DNA of 64,000 nt from Panacagrimonas sp965216845 (GTDB lineage Bacteria > Pseudomonadota > Gammaproteobacteria > Nevskiales > Nevskiaceae). The notes under the pieces are model-generated. The model had not been told where the DNA came from. It saw only the letters and a list, made by a program, of their open reading frames with translations, and searched no databases. The stretch spans positions 1,674,001 to 1,738,000 of the forward strand of contig OZ244200.1 in NCBI GenBank assembly GCA_965216845.1, in the 5' to 3' direction. The position numbers and the translations under genes were made by a program. Below, piece after piece: positions 35,628-44,686 of the stretch (within the stretch, counting starts at the first letter, position 1; every line of letters starts with the position of its first letter).

Positions 35628-38600
35628 ATGCTGAAGTGGAAATCCTGGGGTTTTCTCGGGCTCTTGGTGGCCAGCCTGAGCATGGTGGCCTGTGGCGGCG
35701 GGGACGATGGCTTTTCGGCAAGCGCCGACGACGGCGGTGGCGGTGTTGTGACCCCGGCGCCCATTATCGCCGCCGGCATTCGCCTGGTGGCGGAAAGCGC
35801 GATCCTGAGTTCGGAAGCGGATTCGGCGGATCAGGGTATCCAGCTCACCGCTATCGCGGTGGACGAAAACAACATTGCGTTGCCCGGCGTGCTGGTCAGT
35901 TTCACCGCCGACTCCGGCGTGGTGGTGGTTTCTGAAAGCTTTACCGATTCCAATGGAACCGTCAGCGCGATTCTGCACACCGGCGGCAATCCGGTGCCAC
36001 GCATCATCACCGTGTCTGCGGTCTCCGGTTCGCAGTCGCAAAGCCTGTCGATCACGGTACAGCCGCCGTCCGTTGGCGGCGGACCCACCGGGCCGCCGGT
36101 GGCAACCGTGGCAATCAACGCCAGTGCGCCGCAAATGCCATCCACCGCGGCAACGGCGAATTCGCCAGGGGCGGTCACCGTCACCGCATTCGTGCGTGAC
36201 GCGGCCAACAACGGCATCGCTGGTGTGGATGTGGCATTCGCCGCAACCTCCGGACAATTGGCGGCGGTGCAGGCCACGACCGATGAAAACGGCCAGGCCA
36301 CGGCGATTCTCACCACCGGCGGTAGTCCGGCCCTGCGATCGATCACCGTCACCGCATCTGCGGGCGGGCGCTCGGCATCCACCCAGGTTCAGGTGGTGGC
36401 TGATGTCGCTGGCGGCTCGGTGGCGTTTTTGAATCTGACCAGCAGCGCCCCCAATCTGTTAGCGACCGCGTCTGATCCGGCTGACGGTGTAACGCTCACG
36501 GCAGTTGCGCTGGCCTCGGGTAACGTGCCGGTTCCGGGCGTGACGGTGAATTTTTCCACCTCCGCTGGCGCCTTGGCCAACGTCAACAATGTGACCGACG
36601 CCAATGGGCGCGCCACCGCGGTGCTCACCACCGGCGGCGTTGCGAGCCTGCCGGCGTCCATCACCGTGAACGCCGCGGTCGGGACCCTGACCGCGGCTGC
36701 TGTGATTCAGGTGGTGAATCCGGTGAATCCAGTCGCCAGCATTACGCTGAGCACGTCGTCGCCAGAGTTGCCGTCGGGCGCCAGCTCGCCGGATCAGGGC
36801 ATTTCCATCAGCGCCTTGATCCGTGATTCCAACGGTAACCTGGTGCCCGGTATTCCGGTCACTTTCAGCGCCCCTGGTGCAGGTATTCAGGTGACGCAGA
36901 ACGTGACCGACGACGCCGGCATCGCCATCGGCGTGCTCACCAATGGCGGTGACAAGACCAACCGCGTGGTGAACGTGTCGGCCAGCGCCGGCGGCATCAC
37001 CAGCAACGTGTTGCCGATTGCAGTGACCGGTACCACGCTGCAAATCAACGGGCCACCAACGGTGGGCGCGGATGACATTGTCGAGTATCAGGTCAGCGTC
37101 ACCGACTCCACCGGCGCTGGGGTGCCACAAACCCCGGTGAGCGTCTCGTCCGCCTTGGGCAACCCCATCACCAATGGTGGGCAGCTCAGTACGGATCTGG
37201 CTGGCAATCTCACGTTCAACTACACCGGCAGCAATCCGGGGAACGACGTGATTACCGCGATCTCACCGGGGGTTACTTCCGCCATTAACGTGCTGGTGGT
37301 GAACGACAAGATTTCTTTCTTGTCTCCGGGCGCCGGCACGGCGATTGCAATCGGTAGCAGCCGACAGTTTGTGGTGAGCTATCAACAGGCGGGTCAGCCG
37401 GTGGCCAATGCCAATATCAGTTTCGTCACCACCCGAGGCGACTTTGATCCAGGCACAGCGGGGAATCAAAAGACCGCGCTGGCGGTAACCAACGCGCAAG
37501 GACAGGCCAGCGTCAACCTGGGCTCCAACGGGGATGATGGGGTCGGCGGCGCCCTGGTCACGGCGCAAGTGCAGCCAGATGGACCGAGTGTGACCTTGCC
37601 GGTGACGCTGGTTTCGGATGTGGCGGACAGTGTCGATATCCAGGCCAGCCCCACCAATATTCCGGCGTCCGGCAAATCCACCATCCGCGCCATCGTCCGC
37701 GATGAAAACAACAACTTTGTGTCCGGCGCGGCGGTGAACTTCTTTATTGACGACGTTTCCAGTGGCACGCTATCTGCCGCGACCGGCGTCACCAATAGTC
37801 TGGGTGCGGTCAGTGTGGACTTCAACGCATCGGCTTCTTCCAGCGGCACGGATGACGTACGTATCACTGCACAGGTTGCGAACAATCCGACCGTGCAGGA
37901 CAGCGTGGACGTGACCGTGGGCGGGCAGGCACTGTTCATCACGCTGGGTACGGGCAACGTGATTCGTGGAGATGACGAGGGTCCGGGGACCACTTATCAG
38001 CTGCCGTTCGCGGCCATCATTACCGATGCCGCCGGTAATCCAGCGCCGCCGAATACGGTATTCCGACTGTCGATCGTATCTATCGCCTATCAGAAGGGCG
38101 CGCTGGATTGCGATCCGGTGACCGAGGTCTGGTTCCCGGTCTACACCGTTGCCGGCAATCCTGGCGGCGGCGATATTTCCTTCTCCTTCGGTGATGGCTG
38201 TTTCAGCGAGGACGTCAATACCAACGGCATCCTGGATCCGGGTGAGGATGTGAATCGCAACGGTCGGTTGGAGCCTGGCAACGTTGCGGTGGTGCCGGAT
38301 GTTTCGGCGCCAGGCGTGGTGCCGCTGGAAAACGGTGTTGCCCAGTTTGAAATTGAGTATCCGCAAGATCGCGCCAACTGGGTACGTGTCTCCTTGCGTG
38401 CCACCGCCACAGTGGCAGGTACCGAATCGTTTACTGAAACCAGCTTCGTGCTGCCAGGCTCTGCGGCTGATTTCACCGGTTGTCCGGACAGCTCGCCGCC
38501 GGGATCGGTCAGTCCCTACGGCACCGGCGATGGCTGCGACTTCCTGGAAGGCTCACCGCGTTGTTCAGACGGCCGCGACAACGATGGTGATGGCCTGACC

Positions 38601-39365
38601 GACGCCTTCGATCCACAATGTACCGTGCGTGGTGCGTATGCTCCGCTGCGGAATTCCGAAAGCGCCTTCCAATGCTCGGACGGCGTTGACAACGACGGTG
38701 ACGGAGACATCGACCAAAACGATTCCGGCTGTCTGGTCAACGGTGTTTATCAGCCCGAGCGCGATACCGAAGTGGTGTTCAACAATGTGTTCCACTGCTC
38801 GGACGGTATTGATAATGATGGCGACAACGTTGCGGACGCGGACGACCCGGAGTGCATCGTCAACGGCGTTTATCAGCCGAATCGTGAGTTCGAGTCACCC
38901 GCCAACCTGTGTGCAGACGGGCTGGATAATGACGGTGACAACGTCATCGACGAGAATGATCCCGCCTGTGGTGGCAGCCGGCGCGGCGTGGATGAGTCGC
39001 CGGCCAATCTCTGTGCAGATGGCGTGGATAACGACAACGACAATCTTGTCGATGAGAACGATCCGGCCTGTGTTGATATCAACGGCATTTATCGTCCGGA
39101 GCGCACCACTGAATCACCGGCCAATCAGTGCGCCGATGGCTTGGATAATGACGGTGACAGCGTTGCCGACGCCTTGGATCCAAGCTGTCGCGACAGCAAC
39201 GGAAACTACCTGCCAGAGCGGGCATCCGAGTTCCCCGCCAACGAATGTCTGGACGGCTTTGACAACGACGACGATGGCTTGGTCGATGCTGATGACCCGG
39301 GTTGCATCGTCAACGGGGTCTATCAGCCGGCGGATACCTCGGAGTTACCGGATAACTCGCCGTAA
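35628..39365 (+). CDS. Large lipoprotein with tandem Ig-like (Big_1) domains and a calcium-repeat C-terminus
   Basis: Predicted surface lipoprotein of 1245 residues. ATG 35628 follows GGGAG, and the signal ends LSMVACGGGDD, giving lipidation at Cys22. At least four bacterial Ig-like domains of about 100 residues follow, each with DxNxxxxPGVxVxF...TDxxGxAxAxLTTGG...RxITVxAxxGG; more divergent copies continue to about residue 770. A globular segment with four acidic DVNTNGILDPGEDVNRNG residues follows. The last 260 residues hold seven or eight repeats of CxDGxDNDGDxxxDxxDPxC, a calcium-binding thrombospondin type 3-like motif, alternating with GVYQPxRxxE linkers. Similar architecture is seen in adhesins and surface-layer-type proteins. 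Function inferred. Confidence 0.85.
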   Translation: MLKWKSWGFLGLLVASLSMVACGGGDDGFSASADDGGGGVVTPAPIIAAGIRLVAESAILSSEADSADQGIQLTAIAVDENNIALPGVLVSFTADSGVVVVSESFTDSNGTVSAILHTGGNPVPRIITVSAVSGSQSQSLSITVQPPSVGGGPTGPPVATVAINASAPQMPSTAATANSPGAVTVTAFVRDAANNGIAGVDVAFAATSGQLAAVQATTDENGQATAILTTGGSPALRSITVTASAGGRSASTQVQVVADVAGGSVAFLNLTSSAPNLLATASDPADGVTLTAVALASGNVPVPGVTVNFSTSAGALANVNNVTDANGRATAVLTTGGVASLPASITVNAAVGTLTAAAVIQVVNPVNPVASITLSTSSPELPSGASSPDQGISISALIRDSNGNLVPGIPVTFSAPGAGIQVTQNVTDDAGIAIGVLTNGGDKTNRVVNVSASAGGITSNVLPIAVTGTTLQINGPPTVGADDIVEYQVSVTDSTGAGVPQTPVSVSSALGNPITNGGQLSTDLAGNLTFNYTGSNPGNDVITAISPGVTSAINVLVVNDKISFLSPGAGTAIAIGSSRQFVVSYQQAGQPVANANISFVTTRGDFDPGTAGNQKTALAVTNAQGQASVNLGSNGDDGVGGALVTAQVQPDGPSVTLPVTLVSDVADSVDIQASPTNIPASGKSTIRAIVRDENNNFVSGAAVNFFIDDVSSGTLSAATGVTNSLGAVSVDFNASASSSGTDDVRITAQVANNPTVQDSVDVTVGGQALFITLGTGNVIRGDDEGPGTTYQLPFAAIITDAAGNPAPPNTVFRLSIVSIAYQKGALDCDPVTEVWFPVYTVAGNPGGGDISFSFGDGCFSEDVNTNGILDPGEDVNRNGRLEPGNVAVVPDVSAPGVVPLENGVAQFEIEYPQDRANWVRVSLRATATVAGTESFTETSFVLPGSAADFTGCPDSSPPGSVSPYGTGDGCDFLEGSPRCSDGRDNDGDGLTDAFDPQCTVRGAYAPLRNSESAFQCSDGVDNDGDGDIDQNDSGCLVNGVYQPERDTEVVFNNVFHCSDGIDNDGDNVADADDPECIVNGVYQPNREFESPANLCADGLDNDGDNVIDENDPACGGSRRGVDESPANLCADGVDNDNDNLVDENDPACVDINGIYRPERTTESPANQCADGLDNDGDSVADALDPSCRDSNGNYLPERASEFPANECLDGFDNDDDGLVDADDPGCIVNGVYQPADTSELPDNSP

Positions 39366-39396
39366 TTAACGGTCATTTCGTAACGGTCATTTCGGC

Positions 39397-39774
39397 TCAG
39401 CCGGATTGCAGTTTTCGCGCAGCCCAGATTTGAGCCAAGCCGACAAAACCCACAATCAGGCCCGCGAGCGCATTGCTGCGGGTCTGTTTCTTTTCGGCCT
39501 GAATCTGCGCCTGAACGCCCTGATGGATTCGTTCACGGCGCTCGATCAACTGATCTTCGCTGAGCACCTGATCGGGGATACGCGACAAGTCCATCGCCAG
39601 ATTGAGATCCACCGACTGCGCCACGTCCTGTGCGCTGTAGCGGTCCTGCGTCAAATCCCAGCCGTGCCACAGCGCCACGCCAAAACCGATGGCGGAAACC
39701 AGTGCGCCCACGGCGCCCACCGGGGCGCGGGGCGGCTGTTTGGGCGAACGCGGCGTATTGAGTCCAGGGAGCAT
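39397..39774 (-). CDS. Unrecognised small protein with two membrane segments
   Basis: 125 residues. A proline-rich start (MLPGLNTPRSPKQPPRAP) precedes a first membrane segment (VGAVGALVSAIGFGVALWHG). A polar central region with LIERRERIHQGVQAQIQAEKKQTRSN, likely helical, follows, and a second membrane segment (ALAGLIVGFVGLAQIWAAR) near the end. I do not recognise a family. Convergent with the Ig-like lipoprotein; the 31 bp between the stops contain a tandem ACGGTCATTTCG duplication. Confidence 0.6.
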   Translation of the reverse strand: MLPGLNTPRSPKQPPRAPVGAVGALVSAIGFGVALWHGWDLTQDRYSAQDVAQSVDLNLAMDLSRIPDQVLSEDQLIERRERIHQGVQAQIQAEKKQTRSNALAGLIVGFVGLAQIWAARKLQSG

Positions 39775-39895
39775 GCTCGTGTCGGGAAAGTCGTTTCAGC
39801 CGGCGAGTCTACGCGCGTGAAACCAAGTTTACATTTCGCGGTCGCTTGGGATGCCAAAGCTGTGGTCTGATCTGGTCTGGACAGGGAGCGCCGCC

Positions 39896-41047
39896 ATGCG
39901 GATTGGAACGCCAAGAGAAATCAAAGCCGATGAACATCGGGTCGGACTGACACCGTCGGGTGTGCGCGAACTGGTCGCGCACGGTCATTCGGTGTTTGTC
40001 GAAAGTGGCGCCGGCGAGGGCATCGGCCTGTTTGATGAGGCTTATCGGGCTGCCGGCGCCAAGTTGCTGGGAAGTGCCAAGGATCTGTTTGCGCAAGCCG
40101 AGCTGGTGGTCAAGGTCAAGGAGCCGCAGCCCGATGAATGCCGCTTGCTGCGCCAGGGTCAATTGTTGCTGACCTACCTGCACCTGGCGCCGGACCGCAA
40201 ACAGGCTCAGGCGCTGATGGACAGTGGCTGCATCGCCATCGCTTATGAAACCGTGATCGATGCCGCCGGGCGGTTGCCCTTGCTGGCGCCGATGAGCGAG
40301 GTTGCCGGGCGCTTGTCGGTACAGGCTGGCGCGCATGCAATGGAAAAACCGCAAGGTGGCAACGGCGTGTTGCTGGGCGGCATCGCCGGGGTGGCGGCGG
40401 CGCGGGTGTTGATCATCGGCGGTGGCGTGGTGGGCTACAACGCCGCGCGTATGGCGCTGGGGCTTGGCGCCCGGGTGCGGATTCTGGACCGCGCCTTGCC
40501 GCGCTTGAATGAACTTGACCAGTTGTTTCAGGGCGCGGTCGATACCGTTTTCTCCACCCGTGAAAGTATCGAACAAAGCCTGCGTGATGCGGACCTGGTG
40601 ATCGGTGCCGTGTTGGTGCCGGGGGCATCCGCCCCCAAGCTGGTGCGTCGCAAGCAGCTAAAAATCATGCGGCCCGGAACCGTGCTGGTGGATGTGGCGA
40701 TTGATCAGGGAGGGTGTTTTGAGAGCTCCAGGCCCACCACGCATCATGATCCGATCTTCGTTGAGCAAGGCGTGGTGCATTACTGCGTTGCCAACATGCC
40801 CGGCGCGGTGGCACGCACCTCGACTTTCGCGCTGACCAACGCCACCTTGCCCTACGTTCTCAAGCTGGCCGATCAAGGCTATCACCATGCCCTGCTGGCG
40901 GACGAAGGTTTTCGCGCCGGGCTCAATGTGTATCAGGGCAGGCTGACGCATCCGGCGGTCGCGGAATCTCTTGCGCGTGACTACGTTCCGGCCAAGGACG
41001 TCCTGAAGCCATGGTGGAGCTCGGCAACAAACACCTCCGCGCGGTAA
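39896..41047 (+). CDS. ald: Alanine dehydrogenase
   Basis: NAD-dependent interconversion of L-alanine and pyruvate plus ammonia. 383 residues from ATG 39896 with AGGGAG upstream; a longer frame from 39851 is rejected. The N-terminus MRIGTPREIKADEHRVGLTPSGVREL and KVKEPQPDE are family signatures (catalytic Lys in VKEPQ). The Rossmann segment is VLIIGGGVVGYNAARMALGLGARVRILDR. The C-terminal VDVAIDQGGCFESSRPTTHHDPIF and VANMPGAVARTSTFALTNATLPY are diagnostic for Ald. Faces the aguA-aguB pair, whose gene ends 8 bp beyond its stop. Confidence 0.96.
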   Translation: MRIGTPREIKADEHRVGLTPSGVRELVAHGHSVFVESGAGEGIGLFDEAYRAAGAKLLGSAKDLFAQAELVVKVKEPQPDECRLLRQGQLLLTYLHLAPDRKQAQALMDSGCIAIAYETVIDAAGRLPLLAPMSEVAGRLSVQAGAHAMEKPQGGNGVLLGGIAGVAAARVLIIGGGVVGYNAARMALGLGARVRILDRALPRLNELDQLFQGAVDTVFSTRESIEQSLRDADLVIGAVLVPGASAPKLVRRKQLKIMRPGTVLVDVAIDQGGCFESSRPTTHHDPIFVEQGVVHYCVANMPGAVARTSTFALTNATLPYVLKLADQGYHHALLADEGFRAGLNVYQGRLTHPAVAESLARDYVPAKDVLKPWWSSATNTSAR

Positions 41048-41054
41048 TGCGCGG

Positions 41055-41963
41055 TCAATCGCGATAGCGCCTGCCCAAATCGGCATAGGCGTCGATGCGC
41101 CGGTCCCGCAGAAATGGCCACCAGCGGCGAACATTCTCGCTGTGGTTCAGGTCGATTTCCGCGATCAGTGTGGTCGCTGTCTGATCGGCGCGAGCCAGCA
41201 ATTCACCCTGTGGTCCGGCCACAAAGCTGTTGCCCCAGAATTGGGCGCCGGCGCTCTGTCCGCTGGGGTCGGCTTCAAAGCCAACGCGGTTGGCTGACAT
41301 CAGCGGCAGGCCATTGGCCACGGCATGCGCGCGCTGTACCGTGATCCAGGCGTCGAGCTGGCGGGCTTGTTCGTCGCCGTCATCATCCGGGTTCCAGCCG
41401 ATGGCGGTGGGATAGAGCAGTAAATCCGCGCCCGCCAGCGCCATCAATCGCGCGGCTTCGGGGTACCACTGGTCCCAGCACACCAGGACGCCAAGCTTGC
41501 CGAGACTGGTCTTGATCGGCGAAAAGCCGGAGCGTCCATCAGCGCATTCGGCATCGCCCGGCGTGAAATAGAACTTCTCGTAGTAACCGGGATCATCCGG
41601 GATATGCATCTTGCGATAGCAGCCGGCGAGGCTGCCGTCGCTGTCCAACACCACCGCGGTGTTGTGGTACAGGCCCGGCGCACGTTTCTCGAACAGCGAG
41701 CCGACGATCACCATGTTCAATTCATTGGCCAGTGCGCCTAGCCATTGTGTGCTCGGCCCCGGAATGGCTTCGGCCAGATCAAAGTTGGCGGTGGATTCCT
41801 GCTGGCAGAAATACAGCGAGCGATGCAATTCTGGTAACAGCGCGAGTTGAGCGCCTTTGGCCGCCAGCGCCCGCAGGCCGCGTTCCGAGGCGTTCTGATT
41901 CTGCGCCGCATCTTCATCGCAGGCGTGCTGCACCAGACCGAGCGTGATCTTTTCGGGTGACAT
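41055..41963 (-). CDS. aguB: N-carbamoylputrescine amidase
   Basis: Nitrilase-superfamily enzyme converting N-carbamoylputrescine to putrescine, CO2 and ammonia. The catalytic triad is visible: Glu in LALLPELHRSLYF, Lys in YRKMHIPDDPGYYEKFYF, and Cys in GVLVCWDQWYPEAARLMAL. The HIPDDPGYYEKFYFTPGD segment is specific to AguB. ATG 41963 is 8 bp behind the aguA stop; an upstream GTG would overlap aguA. 302 residues, normal. Together with aguA it forms the agmatine route to putrescine. Confidence 0.95.
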   Translation of the reverse strand: MSPEKITLGLVQHACDEDAAQNQNASERGLRALAAKGAQLALLPELHRSLYFCQQESTANFDLAEAIPGPSTQWLGALANELNMVIVGSLFEKRAPGLYHNTAVVLDSDGSLAGCYRKMHIPDDPGYYEKFYFTPGDAECADGRSGFSPIKTSLGKLGVLVCWDQWYPEAARLMALAGADLLLYPTAIGWNPDDDGDEQARQLDAWITVQRAHAVANGLPLMSANRVGFEADPSGQSAGAQFWGNSFVAGPQGELLARADQTATTLIAEIDLNHSENVRRWWPFLRDRRIDAYADLGRRYRD

Positions 41964-41970
41964 GAATGAA

Positions 41971-42990
41971 CTAGGGGCCACAAGGTAGCTGCATTGTGAC
42001 GCAATGCAGGCTGCCGTATTGGTGGATCAAGTAGCGGCAATCAACCGCCATCACCTTTCGATCCGGAAAGCTTTCAGAGAGGATTTTCAGGGCGGCTGCG
42101 TCTTGCGCCACGTCGTAAGCCGGCACCAGAACCGCGCCATTGGTGATGAGGAAATTGGCGTATCCGGCCGGCAGCCGTTGTCCGGCCTGATCGTAAATGG
42201 GGTCCGGCAACGGCAGTGCGATGAGTTTGTAAGGCCGGCCATCCGGGGTTCGAAACGCTTCCAGCTCTCTGCGCATGGCGGCAAGTGCCTCAAAATGAGG
42301 GTCGGATGTGTCATCGCAGGATTGATAGGCGATGCTGTGCGGGTCACAGAAGCGGGCCAGGGTGTCGATGTGACCGTCGGTGTCATCGCCCATCAGTTCA
42401 CCGTGTTTCAGCCATAGAACTCGTCTTAGGCCAAACGTCGTCATCAGTAAATGCTCGACCTGTTCTCGATTCATGGCGGGATTGCGCGTCGGCGCCAGGA
42501 GGCAACGCTCCGTGGTCAACAGTGTGCCTTGCCCATCAGATTCGATGGCGCCGCCTTCGAGCACGAAATCGATGGACTGCAACGGCGCGTGCCAGGCACC
42601 CTGACTTGCCAGCGCCGTGTTCAGGGCATTGTCGTGCGTGTGTTCAAACTTGCCGCCCCAGCCGTTGAACTGGAAATCAAGCAGTACCGGCTTGTCCTTG
42701 CGGAACACCGTAATCGGGCCATGGTCGCGTGCCCAGACATCATTATTGGGCAATTGATAAAGCTGCACGCGCTCGGCAGGCACGCCGTTTTCGATCAGGC
42801 GCTTTTGCAGCGTTTCTTTGTCCTGTTCGCAATTGATGTGCAGGGGCTCGAATTCGGCAATCGCCCGCGCAATGCCGAAGAAATTGCTTTCGACCGATTC
42901 AAAGATATGGCCAAAGTCGCCGTCCGGGCGCGGCCAGGTGAGCATCACGGCGCGCTGCGGCGCCCATTCCGCCGCAAGGACTGTATTCAT
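41971..42990 (-). CDS. aguA: Agmatine deiminase
   Basis: Converts agmatine to N-carbamoylputrescine and ammonia (guanidino-modifying fold). The N-terminus EWAPQRAVMLTWPRPDGDFG, NNDVWARDHGPITVF, FNGWGGKFEHTHDN and LVLEGGAIESDGQGTLLTT-type segments are family hallmarks. GDDTDGHIDTLARF carries the catalytic His/Asp, and the nucleophile is the Cys in YGSLHCVTMQ. 339 residues, normal. First gene of an aguA-aguB operon on the minus strand. Confidence 0.96.
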   Translation of the reverse strand: MNTVLAAEWAPQRAVMLTWPRPDGDFGHIFESVESNFFGIARAIAEFEPLHINCEQDKETLQKRLIENGVPAERVQLYQLPNNDVWARDHGPITVFRKDKPVLLDFQFNGWGGKFEHTHDNALNTALASQGAWHAPLQSIDFVLEGGAIESDGQGTLLTTERCLLAPTRNPAMNREQVEHLLMTTFGLRRVLWLKHGELMGDDTDGHIDTLARFCDPHSIAYQSCDDTSDPHFEALAAMRRELEAFRTPDGRPYKLIALPLPDPIYDQAGQRLPAGYANFLITNGAVLVPAYDVAQDAAALKILSESFPDRKVMAVDCRYLIHQYGSLHCVTMQLPCGP

Positions 42991-43023
42991 CCCGTCAGCA
43001 AGCGCACGTTCGGCGGCGCCAAC

Positions 43024-43455
43024 TTACCAGGTGCGTGGTTGGAGTCCGGTGTTGCGATATCGATCACGGGTCGCCGGTTTCGACGCCGGCTGCTCGCTCG
43101 GCGACTCCGATTCCGGCAATGGTTCGCCGGTTGCCGTGGACAGTCCATCGAAATTCCGTATCGGGGCGGGAATGCCTTTGGCGACTGCGTGAATGACATG
43201 ATCGTGTTCAAAAAAAACCGAATAACCCACATAGTCCCAGCGCGTGATGGGGGGGCGCACGCTGGACGACCCCCCAACCGGCTCGTGCTTGCTGACCGGC
43301 GTGCCGTAGGCTTGCTGCACCGCACTCATGCTCATGCCTTTGCGTGGCAATCCGGCAGGACGTTCCGGAGGTGGAATCACGGTCAACACGTCCGCAACGG
43401 TTTTGAGCGGCAAGGCGCAGCTCAACACCAGCAGCATCACCCAGGCCCAACGCAT
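43024..43455 (-). CDS. Secreted protein of unknown function
   Basis: 143 residues with a clear signal peptide (MRWAWVMLLVLSCALPLKTVAD). The central segment GLPRKGMSMSAVQQAYGTP...PPITRWDYVGYSVFFEHDHVIHAV resembles the SmpA/OmlA-type pattern in which RGMxxxxVxxxYGxP is followed by a short beta hairpin; this is a resemblance, not a firm assignment. The C-terminal 40 residues are low-complexity Pro/Ser/Glu. ATG 43455 is preferred because a start at 43518 would overlap the E2 gene and lack a signal. Immediately downstream of the E2 gene on the same strand. Confidence 0.65.
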   Translation of the reverse strand: MRWAWVMLLVLSCALPLKTVADVLTVIPPPERPAGLPRKGMSMSAVQQAYGTPVSKHEPVGGSSSVRPPITRWDYVGYSVFFEHDHVIHAVAKGIPAPIRNFDGLSTATGEPLPESESPSEQPASKPATRDRYRNTGLQPRTW

Positions 43456-43514
43456 GCATTGACTCCGCGAAACCAGGTTGGTGAGCATAACACCGACCGC
43501 ATGAAATGAGCGCC

Positions 43515-44660
43515 TCATTTGGCGCGCTCCAGGTCCGCGATCATGGCGGCCATGAATCGGGCGGCCTCACCGCCGGTGACGGCGCGATGATCAAAGCTCA
43601 GTGACATTGGCAACAGGGGCGCGACGCCGGGCTTGCCCTTGACCGGAACCACCGCGTCCCGAATCGCGCCAGCGGCGACGATGGCCACCGTTGGCGGCAC
43701 AATCACCGGCGTTGCATAACGCCCCCCGAAGCGGCCGAAGTTGGACAAGGACAGGGTGTAGCCGCGCAACTCTTCGGCGGGCACGGTCCGGTTCAGCGAG
43801 TCCTGCTTCATTTTTTCCAGCCCGAGTCGCAGCGAGTCCGGATCGCGATTGCCCACGTCCTGCAGCACGCAAACGAACAAACCTTCGGGCGTATCCACGG
43901 CAACACCCAGATGAACCTTGTCCAACACCCGACGGCCGATTTCCACATGATCGAACCAGGCGTTGAGGGCCGGCTCCACTTTGACCGCGGCGGCGATAGC
44001 GCGAATCAGGCGCAGGGTGACGTCCTGTTTTTTCTTCCACTTCATCAGCACCGCGTCATCGGTGATGGTGGTGTGCATGACCTCATCGCGACACTGGGCC
44101 ATGGTTTGCGCCATGGCCTTGCGTGCGCCACGCAGGCGTTCCAGCGGGCCGACTTCGGTCAGAATCTTGTGCACGCGTTGCACGTCAGCGGCGGTGATCA
44201 TGCCGTTGGGGCCGGACGGGGTGACGATGGTCAGATCCACGTTCAGACGATGCGCCAGCGCGCGTACCGCCGGCGCCACTTTCAATCCGGCGGCGGTGCC
44301 AACGCTGGTGGATGCTTCGGCCACCACTTCGCTGCCCTGCTGCATGTCGCCGACGACAACGCCGGTGTCACGGATGGCGGGCGCTGCTTCGGCCTGGCCG
44401 ACTGAAGCTTGTTCAACATCAGCCGCTTCACCTTCAAAGCTCACCAAGGTTTCTCCAACTTCCATGCTGTCGCCAACGCGTGCGTGAAGCTTGTGCACCA
44501 CGCCGGCAACCGGGCTGGGAATTTCCACCACCGCCTTGTCGGTTTCCACCGCCACCAGGGGCTGATCAGCGCTGACGGAGTCGCCCTCGGCAACCATCCA
44601 CTCGCGGATTTCAGCCTCCTGCAAGCCTTCCCCAAGATCCGGCAGCTTGAATTCAATCAT
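43515..44660 (-). CDS. 2-oxoacid dehydrogenase E2 (dihydrolipoamide acyltransferase)
   Basis: Acyltransferase core of a 2-oxoacid dehydrogenase complex. The N-terminal lipoyl domain has LVAVETDKAVVEIPSPVAGVV (lipoylated Lys in ETDKA). A short linker leads to the subunit-binding domain (APAVRALAHRLNVDLTIVTPSGPNGMITAADV), then the catalytic domain ending SLSFDHRAVTGGEAARFMAAM. The active-site motif HRxxxGG has Gly where many E2 proteins have HxxxDG. 381 residues, one lipoyl domain. Third gene of the E1a-E1b-E2 operon, 26 bp after E1 beta. No E3 gene is adjacent. Pyruvate and branched-chain substrates cannot be separated from sequence alone. Confidence 0.9.
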   Translation of the reverse strand: MIEFKLPDLGEGLQEAEIREWMVAEGDSVSADQPLVAVETDKAVVEIPSPVAGVVHKLHARVGDSMEVGETLVSFEGEAADVEQASVGQAEAAPAIRDTGVVVGDMQQGSEVVAEASTSVGTAAGLKVAPAVRALAHRLNVDLTIVTPSGPNGMITAADVQRVHKILTEVGPLERLRGARKAMAQTMAQCRDEVMHTTITDDAVLMKWKKKQDVTLRLIRAIAAAVKVEPALNAWFDHVEIGRRVLDKVHLGVAVDTPEGLFVCVLQDVGNRDPDSLRLGLEKMKQDSLNRTVPAEELRGYTLSLSNFGRFGGRYATPVIVPPTVAIVAAGAIRDAVVPVKGKPGVAPLLPMSLSFDHRAVTGGEAARFMAAMIADLERAK

Positions 44661-44686
44661 GCGCGATCTCTCCGTTATCTCAGCGC

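Noticed and set aside
35232..36257. 341-residue minus-strand frame overlapping ada and the Ig-like gene
   Set aside because: His/Gly/Arg-rich composition and overlap with two well-supported genes.
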